Assembly (NCBI GenBank): GCA_031261905.1
Contig: JAISIS010000048.1
Coordinates: 1-19,494, forward strand
Direction of reading: 5' to 3'
Origin: Burkholderiaceae bacterium
Lineage (GTDB): Bacteria > Pseudomonadota > Gammaproteobacteria > Burkholderiales > Burkholderiaceae_D
Length of the DNA stretch: 19,494 nt
The position numbers were made by a program, and so were the translations under genes. The notes beneath the pieces were generated by a model that ran no database searches, was not told the DNA's origin, and was given only the letters and a program-made list of their open reading frames with translations. This document shows positions 6,678 to 14,292 of this stretch, in pieces (positions within the stretch are counted from its first letter, which is position 1; the number at the start of each line of letters is the position of its first letter).

Positions 6678-8426
6678 TTATTCACTCACATCCAGCGCAC
6701 CGCCGAATTCGTTGATATTGTCAATGTTGCCGCCCATCGGGATATTGGTCACCCTTTCCAGAATGATTTCAACCACCACAGGAACGCTGAACTCCTTCAT
6801 CAGCGAACGGGCTTTTTCAAATGCCGGACGGATATCTTCCGGCCTGAACACCCGGATAGCCTTGCAGCCCAGGCCTTCCACAACCTTGACGAAATCAATG
6901 CCGTAGCCGTTGACCTCCGGCGCATTGATATTTTCAAATGAAAGCTGGACACAGTAATCCAGGTCACCAAAGCCCAGCTGCCCCTGGCGAATCAGGCCAA
7001 GATAGGCATTGTTCACCATGATATGCATATACGGCAGCTTGAACTGGGCGCCAACCGCCAGTTCTTCAATCATGAACTGGAAGTCAAAGTCACCCGAAAT
7101 GGCGACAATATCTCCTGTCGGGTCGGAAGCGCGCACACCCAGGGCGGCGGAAATCGTCCAGCCGAGGGGGCCTGCCTGCCCGCAGTTGATCCAGTGACGC
7201 GGATGATAAACCTGCAGGTGCTGCGCCGCGGCAATCTGGGAAAGACCGATTGACGTGACGTAACGCACATCCTTGCCGAAATAGTTGTTCATCTCCTGAT
7301 AAACCCGCTGCGGCTTGACCGGCACATCGTCGTAGTCGGTTTTGCGCAGCATGGTGCGTTTGCGTTTCAGGCATGCAGCCGCCCATGCGGAACGGTCCTT
7401 GAGCTTGCCGGCCTTTTTCCATTCCTTCGCGATTTCAACAAACAGTTCCAGCGCGACTTTCGCATCGGAGACAATGCCGTAATCCGGGCCAAACACGCGA
7501 CCGATCTGGGTAGGCTCAATATCCACATGCACAAATTTGCGCCCTTTGGTATAAACATCCAGCGAACCCGTGTGACGGTTGGCCCAGCGGTTGCCGATAC
7601 CCAGGACAAAATCCGATGCCAGCATACTGGCGTTACCATAACGGTGGGCGGTTTGCAGCCCCACCATACCGGCCATGAGATCATGATCGTCCGGAATGGA
7701 ACCCCAGCCCATCAACGTAGGAATTACCGGCACGCCCAGAATTTCCGCAAATTCCGTCAGAAGCGGCGAGGCTTCAGCCAGGATAACGCCGCCGCCTGCA
7801 ATAATCAGCGGGGTTTCGGAATCATTGAGCATCCCGAGAGCCTTTTCGACTTGCGCGCGGGTCGCCCTGGGCTTGTACACATCCAGCGGCGCATAGGTAT
7901 CCGGGTCAAATTCGATTTCAGCCATCTGCACATCGAGCGGCAGATCAATCAGCACCGGCCCCTGACGCCCCGATCGCATCAGATGGAATGCCTGCTGGAA
8001 AACACGGGGAACCAGTGCCGGTTCACGCACCGTGACAGCCCACTTCGTGACAGGCGCGGCAATTTTTTCAATATCCACAGCCTGGAAATCTTCCTTGTAC
8101 AGGCGCGCGCGAGGCGCCTGGCCCGTAATCACCAAGATTGGCGTGGAATCAGCGTGGGCGGAATAAAGGCCGGTAATCATGTCCGTGGCGGCAGGACCGG
8201 AAGTGCACACGCCCACACCGATATTGCCGGGGGCCGCACGCGTATAGCCTTCCGCCATGTGGGAAATCCCTTCGCCATGACGCGCCAGGATATGCTTCAT
8301 GCTGTTGCGTTTTTTCAGTGCCGCATAAAACGCATTGATGCCCGCGCCGGGAATACCAAAAAGCTGGGTAACCCCTTCCTTCTCCAATACATAAACAGCC
8401 GCCTCGGCTGCAGTCATTTTCGCCAT
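6678..8426 (-). CDS. gcl: Glyoxylate carboligase
   Basis: 582-residue thiamine-diphosphate, Mg and FAD enzyme that condenses two glyoxylate to tartronate semialdehyde plus CO2. Gcl-specific blocks include [17 protein letters not shown] (23-39), [38 protein letters not shown] and the ThDP motif [12 protein letters not shown] ending in [16 protein letters not shown]. Gcl is known for lacking the catalytic glutamate of other ThDP enzymes; E. coli has Val51 there. Here position 51 is Gly ([13 protein letters not shown]), so the residue differs from both. The start has a very strong CTGGAGGTG Shine-Dalgarno. First gene of the gcl-hyi-glxR operon, 108 bp behind the PLP enzyme gene. In this genomic setting the glyoxylate probably comes from oxalyl-CoA reduction or glycolate oxidation. 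Confidence 0.96.
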   Translation of the reverse strand: MAKMTAAEAAVYVLEKEGVTQLFGIPGAGINAFYAALKKRNSMKHILARHGEGISHMAEGYTRAAPGNIGVGVCTSGPAATDMITGLYSAHADSTPILVITGQAPRARLYKEDFQAVDIEKIAAPVTKWAVTVREPALVPRVFQQAFHLMRSGRQGPVLIDLPLDVQMAEIEFDPDTYAPLDVYKPRATRAQVEKALGMLNDSETPLIIAGGGVILAEASPLLTEFAEILGVPVIPTLMGWGSIPDDHDLMAGMVGLQTAHRYGNASMLASDFVLGIGNRWANRHTGSLDVYTKGRKFVHVDIEPTQIGRVFGPDYGIVSDAKVALELFVEIAKEWKKAGKLKDRSAWAAACLKRKRTMLRKTDYDDVPVKPQRVYQEMNNYFGKDVRYVTSIGLSQIAAAQHLQVYHPRHWINCGQAGPLGWTISAALGVRASDPTGDIVAISGDFDFQFMIEELAVGAQFKLPYMHIMVNNAYLGLIRQGQLGFGDLDYCVQLSFENINAPEVNGYGIDFVKVVEGLGCKAIRVFRPEDIRPAFEKARSLMKEFSVPVVVEIILERVTNIPMGGNIDNINEFGGALDVSE

Positions 8427-8479
8427 GAAACACCTCCAGGTTGAAACATTTAGTGATTTTAATGGTTGCAGGTCTCGCT

Positions 8480-8485
8480 ATTATA
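8480..8485 (-). promoter_or_regulatory. Possible -10 box for gcl operon
   Basis: A perfect TATAAT on the minus strand, 54 bp upstream of the gcl start codon. No convincing -35 hexamer lies 16-18 bp further upstream; that position is GC-rich and overlaps a GGCGGG-GCTG-CCCGCC hairpin behind the upstream gene. A promoter is plausible but probably needs an activator. The TGACC-N2-GGTCA operator is not present here. Confidence 0.4.
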
Positions 8486-8534
8486 TAACGGATATGCCGG
8501 CTGGGCGGGCAGCCCCGCCAGCGCAAACATACGT

Positions 8535-9989
8535 TTACAGGCTGTCGCCGAAATCCGCCCTGAATTTGGCCGCCAGCTTTTGCGGCCAGTCGGACGTGGC
8601 CTCCAGACGCCCCAGGAAGAAGCGCAGGATTTTCGGCTCCTCCACAAAACGCAACCCGCCAACCAGATTACGGTTTTCATACAGCCATTTGAGCCGGTCT
8701 TCCAGATATTTTATCTGCGAAAGCGTAAATACCCGGCGCGGCAACGCCAGCCTCAGCAACTCCACATCGGCGGGCACATCGTTGCCGGCGGCATCGCGAT
8801 CCGTGGAAATCGTGCCGCGCTCCATACCCCGCGCGCCAGCCACAATATACACTGCGGCGCCCAGCGCGCCTGCCGGATAATCAGAGTGCTTCAGGTGCGG
8901 CAGAAAGCCGTTCGCGTCCAGATGGCAACCCAGACCGCCCGCCGGTGTCAGAACCGGCACGCCCTGCGCATTCAGGCTGTCCACAAAATAGCGGATAAAT
9001 TCGGGGGAGTGCTTGATGACATCCCAGTCAAGCGCCTCGCGCAAGCCTACGGCGATGGCCTCAATTTCGCGCACCGACGTACCGCCATAGGTAAGGAAAC
9101 CTTCAAACAGCGGCACCAGATCGCGCATTTTCCGGTACAGCTCAGAATTATTGGTGGAAATACCGCCGCCACGCGCGCAACCCAGCTTCCGGAAAGAACA
9201 ATACACAATATCCGCCAGGCCGCACATGGTGTGGAAAATTTCCTTGACGCTCGCGTTCCTGAATTCCGGTTCGCGCATTTTGATGAAATACACATTTTCA
9301 CCCATCAGGCTGGCGTCCAGCACGATAATGATGCCGTGCTCATCCGCCACCTTGCGCACCTCGCGCATGTTTTCGATCGAAAAAGGCTGACCGCCGATCA
9401 GGTTGGTGCCCGCCTCCAGGCGGATATAAGGTATTTTTTCCTTGCCGTGCCTGCGGATCAGAGCTTTCAGCTTGTCAATATCAATATTGCCCTTGAAGGG
9501 CTTGCCGGATTTGACTTCCAGCGCATCGTCGGCAAATACTTCCACCACCTCGCCTCCGGCATATTCCACATGCGCCTTGGTTGTCGTGAAATGGAAATTC
9601 ATCGGCACGATGTCGCCCTGTTTGATGAACACCTGCGAAATAATATGCTCCGCCGCACGGCCCTGGTGCGCGGGCAGGAAGTATTGGGTATTAAAAATCT
9701 CGCCAACGGCTTTTTCAAGACGGTAAAAGGATTCCGAACCGGCATACGCGTCGTCCGCCACCATCATGGCGGCCAGTTGCTGGTCAGACATGGCGTTGGT
9801 GCCGCTATCCGTCAGCATATCCATGTAAATATCGCGATTTTGCAGCAAAAAGGTATTAAATCCCGCGTTTGCCATTGCCGTTACCCGCTCTTCGACAGGC
9901 AAAAGATTCAACTTCTGGACAATACGCACCTTGTGCATTTCAATTGGCAGATTTTCCCCGCTGGTCAACCTGATTGCGTCATGAAACAT
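8535..9989 (-). CDS. Divergent tyrosine phenol-lyase/tryptophanase-family PLP enzyme
   Basis: 484-residue fold-type I PLP enzyme of the beta-eliminating lyase family. It follows tyrosine phenol-lyase (TPL) throughout: TFLLQNRDIYMDMLTDSGTN (46-65), DDAYAGSESFYRLE (79-92), AHQGRAAE, TNLIGGQP (195-202), the Schiff-base lysine at Lys268 in SFRKLG, YGGTSVRE, MERG (389-392), LPRRVFT and EPKILRFF. Arg391 matches the TPL-specific Arg381, absent from tryptophanase. Several otherwise invariant residues are changed: TPL Arg217 is Leu228 (DASLMGEN), the KKD motif is Arg-Lys-Leu, and GGHA with His343 is GGLG. The C-terminus is about 20 residues longer. The reaction is therefore uncertain; L-tyrosine or L-tryptophan cleavage should not be assumed. 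It lies behind tRNA-Pro and 108 bp ahead of gcl, which hints at a link to C2/amino-acid metabolism. A weak GGGG Shine-Dalgarno precedes the ATG. Confidence 0.8.
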   Translation of the reverse strand: MFHDAIRLTSGENLPIEMHKVRIVQKLNLLPVEERVTAMANAGFNTFLLQNRDIYMDMLTDSGTNAMSDQQLAAMMVADDAYAGSESFYRLEKAVGEIFNTQYFLPAHQGRAAEHIISQVFIKQGDIVPMNFHFTTTKAHVEYAGGEVVEVFADDALEVKSGKPFKGNIDIDKLKALIRRHGKEKIPYIRLEAGTNLIGGQPFSIENMREVRKVADEHGIIIVLDASLMGENVYFIKMREPEFRNASVKEIFHTMCGLADIVYCSFRKLGCARGGGISTNNSELYRKMRDLVPLFEGFLTYGGTSVREIEAIAVGLREALDWDVIKHSPEFIRYFVDSLNAQGVPVLTPAGGLGCHLDANGFLPHLKHSDYPAGALGAAVYIVAGARGMERGTISTDRDAAGNDVPADVELLRLALPRRVFTLSQIKYLEDRLKWLYENRNLVGGLRFVEEPKILRFFLGRLEATSDWPQKLAAKFRADFGDSL

Positions 9990-10018
9990 AGAAACCCCGT
10001 TTGGATGGTTGGATCAAT

Positions 10019-10052
10019 AAAAAAATCCTGCTCCCGGCCATCCGGGAACAGG
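10019..10052 (-). terminator. Terminator of tRNA-Pro
   Basis: On the minus strand, an 11-bp stem with one mismatch (CCTGTTCCCGG / CCGGGAGCAGG, 4-nt loop) is followed by ATTTTTTT. It starts 24 bp after the encoded CCA of tRNA-Pro and ends only 29 bp before the start codon of the PLP enzyme gene. Confidence 0.85.
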
Positions 10053-10075
10053 TCCAGAAGTTTCAGCAATAGGAT

Positions 10076-10152
10076 TGGTCGGGGTGAGAGGATTCGAACC
10101 TCCGGCCTCTACGTCCCGAACGTAGCGCTCTACCAGGCTAAGCTACACCCCG
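10076..10152 (-). tRNA. proK: tRNA-Pro (anticodon CGG)
   Basis: A 77-nt cloverleaf: acceptor stem CGGGGTG pairs perfectly with CACCCCG. The D-arm carries AGCCTGGTAGAGC. The anticodon stem CTACG/CGTAG encloses the loop TTCGGGA, giving anticodon CGG, which reads CCG. The T-arm is GGAGG-TTCGAAT-CCTCT. The discriminator is A and the 3' CCA is encoded in the DNA. The symbol follows E. coli usage for the CGG proline isoacceptor. No integrated element is seen at its 3' end. Confidence 0.97.
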
Positions 10153-10212
10153 TCTTCTTACAGAATACCGCACGCGTGCCTCAGTACTTCTGTTCTGCCG
10201 CAAAGGCGCACA

Positions 10213-10241
10213 ATTGTAGCAAACAATATCGCTGTTGCCTA
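10213..10241 (-). promoter_or_regulatory. Promoter of tRNA-Pro
   Basis: Minus-strand TAGGCA (-35, 4 of 6) and TACAAT (-10, 5 of 6) separated by exactly 17 bp, about 60 bp upstream of the mature tRNA. The -10 is followed by a GC-rich stretch (TGTGCGCC), a discriminator typical of stringently controlled stable-RNA promoters. Confidence 0.65.
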
Positions 10242-10388
10242 TCCGGGAAAGCGCATTTTTCACCTGAAAACCGTATTTTCCCGGATTGTTTTTATCGCCC
10301 CGGTGTATGGGCCGCCATACGCCCTCATTTTTAGCGGCCACCACATGCCTGCCAACACGTCACTCCCTGCGCGTTCTGCTCCCGGCAA

Positions 10389-10397
10389 TGATATAAT
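10389..10397 (+). promoter_or_regulatory. Extended -10 promoter of the hydrolase gene
   Basis: TGATATAAT is a perfect extended -10 element (TGN-TATAAT). No -35 box is needed or seen. Transcription would start near 10404, about 11 nt before the first ATG (10415) and 86 nt before the second (10490). Confidence 0.5.
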
Positions 10398-10414
10398 CGC
10401 CAGACTACCCCGTC

Positions 10415-11257
10415 ATGGCAAAGCAGGCGGCTTCCGGTGCAGCCACCCTTCCGGCTGCTGTTTTTCACTACTACTTCCTGATCGACACTATGTACAAACG
10501 TATCTTCTACCCTGACAATATCCCCGGTACCACACCGGAACGCTTTGGCCTTGATTATGAAAACGTTTACTTCAGCAGCGAGGACGGTACACGCTTAAAT
10601 GGCTGGTTCCTCCCCGCCGTCAACGTAAACCCCAAAGACGCCAAAGGCACTGTCATCCATATGCACAGCAACTCCGGCAACATCAGTTCGCACTGGCATT
10701 TTGCCGGCTGGTTGCCTGACCAGGGCTATAACGTTTTCGCCTTCGACTATCGCGGCTTTGGCAAATCCCGTGGCAGAGCCGAACCCAAAGGTATTCTGGA
10801 AGACGCTGTTGCCGCCATCAACTACGTCCGTTCACGCACGGATATTGATCCCGGCAAGATCTTTATCTACGGGCAAAGCCTTGGCGGAACACTGGCGATT
10901 GCCGCGGCAACGCTCAATCCGGAAGGCATAAAGGCGGTTGTCACCGAGGCGGCCTTCTACTCTTACTCCCTGTTGGCTGACGACAGACGTCCCGGCGAGG
11001 GATATGGATATGAGCAGGATGATATCTACAGCGCCGGACCTTATGTATCAAAACTCCCCGTTCCGATTCTTATCATCCACGGCGATGGCGACAGTATCAC
11101 GCCTTACTCCCAGTCCGAACGCCTGTTTGCCGAAGCCAACGAACCCAAACAACTGGAACTGATTAAATATGGACGACACATGGACGCCATGACGGAACGT
11201 TATGGCGATCACTTCCAGAAAAAGATCATGGCCCTTTTTGAATCGGCCTTGTCCTGA
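10415..11257 (+). CDS. Alpha/beta hydrolase (serine hydrolase, YfhR/BEM46-like)
   Basis: 280-residue alpha/beta-hydrolase-fold protein. The catalytic triad is visible: Ser155 in the nucleophile elbow GQSLGG, Asp226 in IHGDGDSITP and His255 in KYGRHMD. HMHSNSGNI (82-90) corresponds to the oxyanion-hole region and FDYRGFGKSRG (110-120) to the usual strand-loop. This pattern fits the broad BEM46/YfhR group, whose physiological substrates are mostly unknown. Two starts are possible. The ATG at 10415 gives 280 residues but leaves only about 11 nt of leader; the ATG at 10490 (MYKRIFYPDN) gives 255 residues and fits the conserved N-terminus better. Neither has a good Shine-Dalgarno. It is the only plus-strand gene, flanked by its own promoter and terminator, so it is a stand-alone unit convergent with the decarboxylase-like gene. 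Confidence 0.85.
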   Translation: MAKQAASGAATLPAAVFHYYFLIDTMYKRIFYPDNIPGTTPERFGLDYENVYFSSEDGTRLNGWFLPAVNVNPKDAKGTVIHMHSNSGNISSHWHFAGWLPDQGYNVFAFDYRGFGKSRGRAEPKGILEDAVAAINYVRSRTDIDPGKIFIYGQSLGGTLAIAAATLNPEGIKAVVTEAAFYSYSLLADDRRPGEGYGYEQDDIYSAGPYVSKLPVPILIIHGDGDSITPYSQSERLFAEANEPKQLELIKYGRHMDAMTERYGDHFQKKIMALFESALS

Positions 11258-11285
11258 TACCCCTGCAATCGCAGGCCAGGAAAAA

Positions 11286-11314
11286 CCGGAGGGCTTTGCC
11301 CTCCGGTTTTTTTT
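11286..11314 (+). terminator. Terminator of the hydrolase gene
   Basis: A perfect 9-bp GC-rich stem (CCGGAGGGC) with a TTT loop followed by eight T, 29 bp after the hydrolase stop. An A5 tract on the other side would let it also work weakly on the minus strand. Confidence 0.92.
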
Positions 11315-11336
11315 ACGCCGGTTACGGACCTTAACC

Positions 11337-11370
11337 AAAAGAAATGCCCCCGGACAAATGTCCGGGGGCA
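11337..11370 (-). terminator. Terminator of the oxc-like gene
   Basis: A perfect palindromic hairpin at 11345-11370 (arm TGCCCCCGGACA) lies 66 bp past the oxc-like stop on the minus strand. It is followed on that strand by TTTCTTTT. Confidence 0.85.
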
Positions 11371-11436
11371 TTATCAGCAAAGCTGAATGGTGCGGGTATA
11401 GCTTGCGGCTTTACCTTTGCACCCTCCGGGCTTTAA

Positions 11437-13152
11437 TCAAGCGGCTGCTTTCTTCTTGCGCTCAATGTTCAGACCAGAGATACGGCCACTTTCAACACCT
11501 GCATCCGGATCCAGTACAACGTTGATCAGGGTCGGCTTGCGGGACTTGATAGCCGTTTCCAGCATGGAAGACAGTTCTTCCGGAGTGGTGGCATTCATGC
11601 CGACGCCGCCGAAAGCTTCGATCATCTTGTCGTAGCGGATGCCAGGCGTGAAGGAAGTCGGAGACGGATCGTCGTAACCACCCGCGTTGGTTTCGTTACC
11701 CTTGTAGATACCGCCGTTGTTCATGATACAAACGGTAACCGGCAGGTTGTAACGAACGATGGTTTCAACATCCATGCCGCTGAAACCGAACGCGCTGTCG
11801 CCTTCAATCGCAACAACAGGCTCACCGGTGACAACCGCAGCACCGATACATGCGCCCATACCGATACCCATGATGCCCCAGGTGCCGGAGTCAATACGTT
11901 TGCGCGGCAGGTACTGGTCAATGATCATACGGCCATTATCCAGCGCGTTGGCGCCTTCGTTAACCAGGGTGGTGTTGGGATATTTCGCCAGAACGTCACG
12001 AACGGCGCCCAGGGAGTTGCGATAGTTCATCATGCCCGGAGCGGTCTTGACGGCCAGAGTCGGAGCCAGTTTGTCGCGGCTGGCGGCAGCACGCTCGGCA
12101 ATGCCGGCGAGCCAGTCGGCAGGCGCTTTCGGCATACCCTTGAGCGCGGTGCGCAGTGCGGCGATACAGGATGCGATATCACCAACCAGCGGTGCTGCAA
12201 TCGGCACGTTGCTGTCGATTTCCTGCGGCAGGATATCGATCTGGATGAATTTCTTGAGCTGATTGCCCCAGGTGCGGCCCTGGCCATTGGCGAGCAGCCA
12301 GTTCAGACGTGCGCCAACGATGAGCACAACGTCGGCTTCCGGCAGAACGTAGGAGCGAACAGCGCCTGCGTTTTGCGCATGGTTGTCAGGCAACAGGCCT
12401 TTTGCCATGGACATCGGCAGGAACGGAATGCCGGTATCTTCGATCAGCGCCTTGATGTCGCTGTCAACCTGTGCATAGGCGGCGCCTTTACCCAGGATAA
12501 CCAGCGGTTTCTTCGCGCTCTTGAGCAGGTCGGCCGCACGCTTGACGGCGTTCGGGCACGGCAGTTGCCTCGGAGTGGGATCAACCGGTTTGAACAACAG
12601 TTTTTCGCCTTCAGCGGCAGGCATGGTGCCCGTGAGCATTTCGTGCGAAAGATCAACATAAACAGCGCCGGGACGGCCGGAAACGGCGGTACGTACAGCG
12701 CGTGCGATACCGATAGGAATGTCCGAAATATGGTTAATACGGTAAGCTGCCTTGACGTGCGGACGTGCGGCATTCAACTGATCCATTTCTTCGAAAGCGC
12801 CCTGTTGCAGGTCCGTATTGCGGCGGCCGGCGGCACCGCTCAGCAGAATCATCGGCCAGCCGTTGGTGGTGGCGTTGGCGGCGCCGGCCAGGCCATTCAG
12901 AAAGCCCGGCGCAGGCGTGGTCAAGCAAACACCCGGCACACCTGTCAGATAACCCGCTACACCAGCAGCCATAGCGGCATTCGTCTCATGGCGGCAACCG
13001 AAGTATTTCCCGCCTTCCGCCTGCCACGAACGAACCAGCGCCGTGACGGGAATGCCAGGAATACCATAGATATTCTGGATGCCATTGTTCTTGAGACTTT
13101 CAATTAACATGGAAAAGCTGTCAATCAATTCTACTTCTGTCTCGCTACTCAT
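11437..13152 (-). CDS. Oxalyl-CoA decarboxylase-like ThDP enzyme
   Basis: 571-residue thiamine-diphosphate enzyme very similar to oxalyl-CoA decarboxylase (Oxc), which turns oxalyl-CoA into formyl-CoA plus CO2. O. formigenes Oxc has 568 residues. Shared blocks: [15 protein letters not shown] with ThDP-activating Glu56, [80 protein letters not shown] with [10 protein letters not shown] (ThDP and Mg binding), and [10 protein letters not shown]. Active-site Glu121, Tyr483 and Ser555 match Glu121, Tyr483 and Ser553 of Oxc. Tyr120 is replaced by Phe120 (GAFEEMDQ), and VVGIP near the N-terminus is IPGIP. My remembered O. formigenes sequence is clearly different, so this is probably a paralogue or comes from another species. 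A 2-hydroxyacyl-CoA lyase-like reaction is possible. AAGGGGAA Shine-Dalgarno; monocistronic between two terminators; no formyl-CoA transferase gene adjacent. Confidence 0.85.
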   Translation of the reverse strand: MSSETEVELIDSFSMLIESLKNNGIQNIYGIPGIPVTALVRSWQAEGGKYFGCRHETNAAMAAGVAGYLTGVPGVCLTTPAPGFLNGLAGAANATTNGWPMILLSGAAGRRNTDLQQGAFEEMDQLNAARPHVKAAYRINHISDIPIGIARAVRTAVSGRPGAVYVDLSHEMLTGTMPAAEGEKLLFKPVDPTPRQLPCPNAVKRAADLLKSAKKPLVILGKGAAYAQVDSDIKALIEDTGIPFLPMSMAKGLLPDNHAQNAGAVRSYVLPEADVVLIVGARLNWLLANGQGRTWGNQLKKFIQIDILPQEIDSNVPIAAPLVGDIASCIAALRTALKGMPKAPADWLAGIAERAAASRDKLAPTLAVKTAPGMMNYRNSLGAVRDVLAKYPNTTLVNEGANALDNGRMIIDQYLPRKRIDSGTWGIMGIGMGACIGAAVVTGEPVVAIEGDSAFGFSGMDVETIVRYNLPVTVCIMNNGGIYKGNETNAGGYDDPSPTSFTPGIRYDKMIEAFGGVGMNATTPEELSSMLETAIKSRKPTLINVVLDPDAGVESGRISGLNIERKKKAAA

Positions 13153-13202
13153 AAGGGTTCCCCTTTTCAGTTATTGTTTGATAAAGTGCAGAGTGCTCCA
13201 AC

Positions 13203-13208
13203 AGTATG
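13203..13208 (-). promoter_or_regulatory. Predicted -10 of oxc-like promoter
   Basis: CATACT on the minus strand (4 of 6 to TATAAT), 23 bp downstream of the 14-bp palindrome core. The predicted start is near 13197, giving a leader of about 45 nt. There is no separate -35 box, so the palindrome probably binds an activator overlapping that position. Confidence 0.4.
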
Positions 13209-13230
13209 CAGCATCCATGGCAAAAGTGTT

Positions 13231-13246
13231 GTTGACCTAGGTCAAC
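13231..13246. promoter_or_regulatory. Perfect 16-bp operator palindrome upstream of oxc-like gene
   Basis: GTTGACCTAGGTCAAC is a perfect 16-bp palindrome in the spacer between the ispB terminator and the oxc-like gene. Its core is shared with the site at 1519-1532 upstream of the oxlT-like gene. It is centred about 41.5 bp from the predicted start site. The half-sites fit TTGAC-N4-GTCAA, the general form of CRP/FNR-family boxes. The regulator is unknown. Confidence 0.6.
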
Positions 13247-13272
13247 TTGCCAGATTTCAGCGCCCGGAAACA

Positions 13273-13298
13273 TAAAAGAACGGCAAGTTTTGCCGTTC
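13273..13298 (-). terminator. Terminator of ispB
   Basis: On the minus strand a perfect 9-bp stem (GAACGGCAA / TTGCCGTTC) with a 3-nt loop is followed by TTTTAT, starting 4 bp after the ispB stop codon. It isolates ispB from the oxc-like gene. Confidence 0.85.
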
Positions 13299-13302
13299 CG
13301 CG

Positions 13303-14292
13303 TCAATAACTGCGGCTTACCGCAAAACGGGTAAGCCGCATCAGACAGTCCTTGCAGACGCTATCGGGAAAAGGCGCAATGGCCGAGGCTGCGGTACCGG
13401 CGGCCTCTTCCGCCCTGCGGGAAACATAGGAGAGCGCCCCGCTTTGCCTGACCGAGTGCAGAATCTCCTCAAAATGCGTTTTTTCGCCATGTTCTATGTA
13501 ATCGCGAATCCGGTTTTTCTCGCCGACCGCGCCGTGATGCATCAGCCAGATCAGCGGCAGCGTCATCTTGCCCTCCCGCAGATCGTTGCCGACGGGCTTG
13601 CCCAGCGTTGCCGCCTCACCGGCATAATCCAGGCAATCGTCAATCAACTGAAAAGCGATGCCCAAAGAGCGTCCGTAAGCCGCCGCCGCCTGCGCAAAGC
13701 CGTTCACATCCGGAACGGCAATCCGCGCGCCAAGCGCACAGGCGGCCTCAAACAGGCGGGCCGTCTTGGCGTCAATCATGTGAAAATAGGCGGCTTCGTC
13801 CACATCGCTTTGCCGCGCCCTCATCAGTTGCATGACTTCGCCTTCCGCAATGGCGTTGGCGGCTTCCGCCAGGATTTCCATGACGCGCCGGTCACCCACG
13901 GAAAGCATCATCTGAAAGGCGCGGGTATGCATAAAATCGCCTACCAGCACTGACGCCGCATTGCCAAAGCGGGCATTGGCGCTCTCCACCCCGCGCCGCC
14001 GCGCGGATTCATCCACCACATCATCATGCAGCAGGGATGCGGTATGGATAAATTCGATGATCGCCGCCAGGGTATGGTGCTGCCGCCCCTGATAATTCAG
14101 GGCGCGCGCCATCAGCAATACCAGAAGCGGCCTGATACGCTTTCCTCCGGCGTTGACCAGATGCTCGCCAACCTGCGTTACCAGCGCGGCGTCCGAACGC
14201 AACTGTTCATGGATCAGGCGGTCCACCGCCTGCATATCAGCCACCAGCGAAGCGGGAATCTCATCCAGCGGACCGGACTCAGGCAAGTTCAT
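13303..14292 (-). CDS. ispB: Polyprenyl (octaprenyl) diphosphate synthase
   Basis: 329-residue trans-isoprenyl diphosphate synthase that elongates farnesyl diphosphate with isopentenyl diphosphate to make the quinone side chain. GGKRIRP (49-55) binds IPP. The first aspartate-rich motif is HDDVVDESARRRG (89-101) and the second is QLIDDCLDYAG (215-225), followed by GNDLREGKMTLPL (235-247). Length fits IspB-type long-chain synthases (about 320-330); the exact chain length (C40 by analogy) cannot be read from the sequence. The start codon lies inside the end of the upstream radical SAM gene (14-nt overlap), so the two are co-translated. The Shine-Dalgarno is weak, and a downstream Met20 is possible but less likely. 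Its own terminator follows at once. Confidence 0.93.
   Translation of the reverse strand: MNLPESGPLDEIPASLVADMQAVDRLIHEQLRSDAALVTQVGEHLVNAGGKRIRPLLVLLMARALNYQGRQHHTLAAIIEFIHTASLLHDDVVDESARRRGVESANARFGNAASVLVGDFMHTRAFQMMLSVGDRRVMEILAEAANAIAEGEVMQLMRARQSDVDEAAYFHMIDAKTARLFEAACALGARIAVPDVNGFAQAAAAYGRSLGIAFQLIDDCLDYAGEAATLGKPVGNDLREGKMTLPLIWLMHHGAVGEKNRIRDYIEHGEKTHFEEILHSVRQSGALSYVSRRAEEAAGTAASAIAPFPDSVCKDCLMRLTRFAVSRSY

Noticed and set aside
10040-10249. ATCCGGGAA direct repeat on both sides of tRNA-Pro, as a possible attachment site
   Set aside because: Only 9 bp, not within the tRNA 3' end, and no integrase or foreign DNA lies nearby.
10241-10286. 10-bp inverted repeat ATCCGGGAAA...TTTCCCGGAT upstream of tRNA-Pro
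   Set aside because: The loop is 26 nt and the repeat has no gene to terminate on the plus strand; it may be chance or a weak structure, so it is not listed as a terminator.
8466-10334. A 622-codon open frame on the plus strand
   Set aside because: It lies antisense to the PLP enzyme gene, runs through the tRNA-Pro gene and has a His/Arg/Gln-rich shadow composition; no protein family is recognisable.
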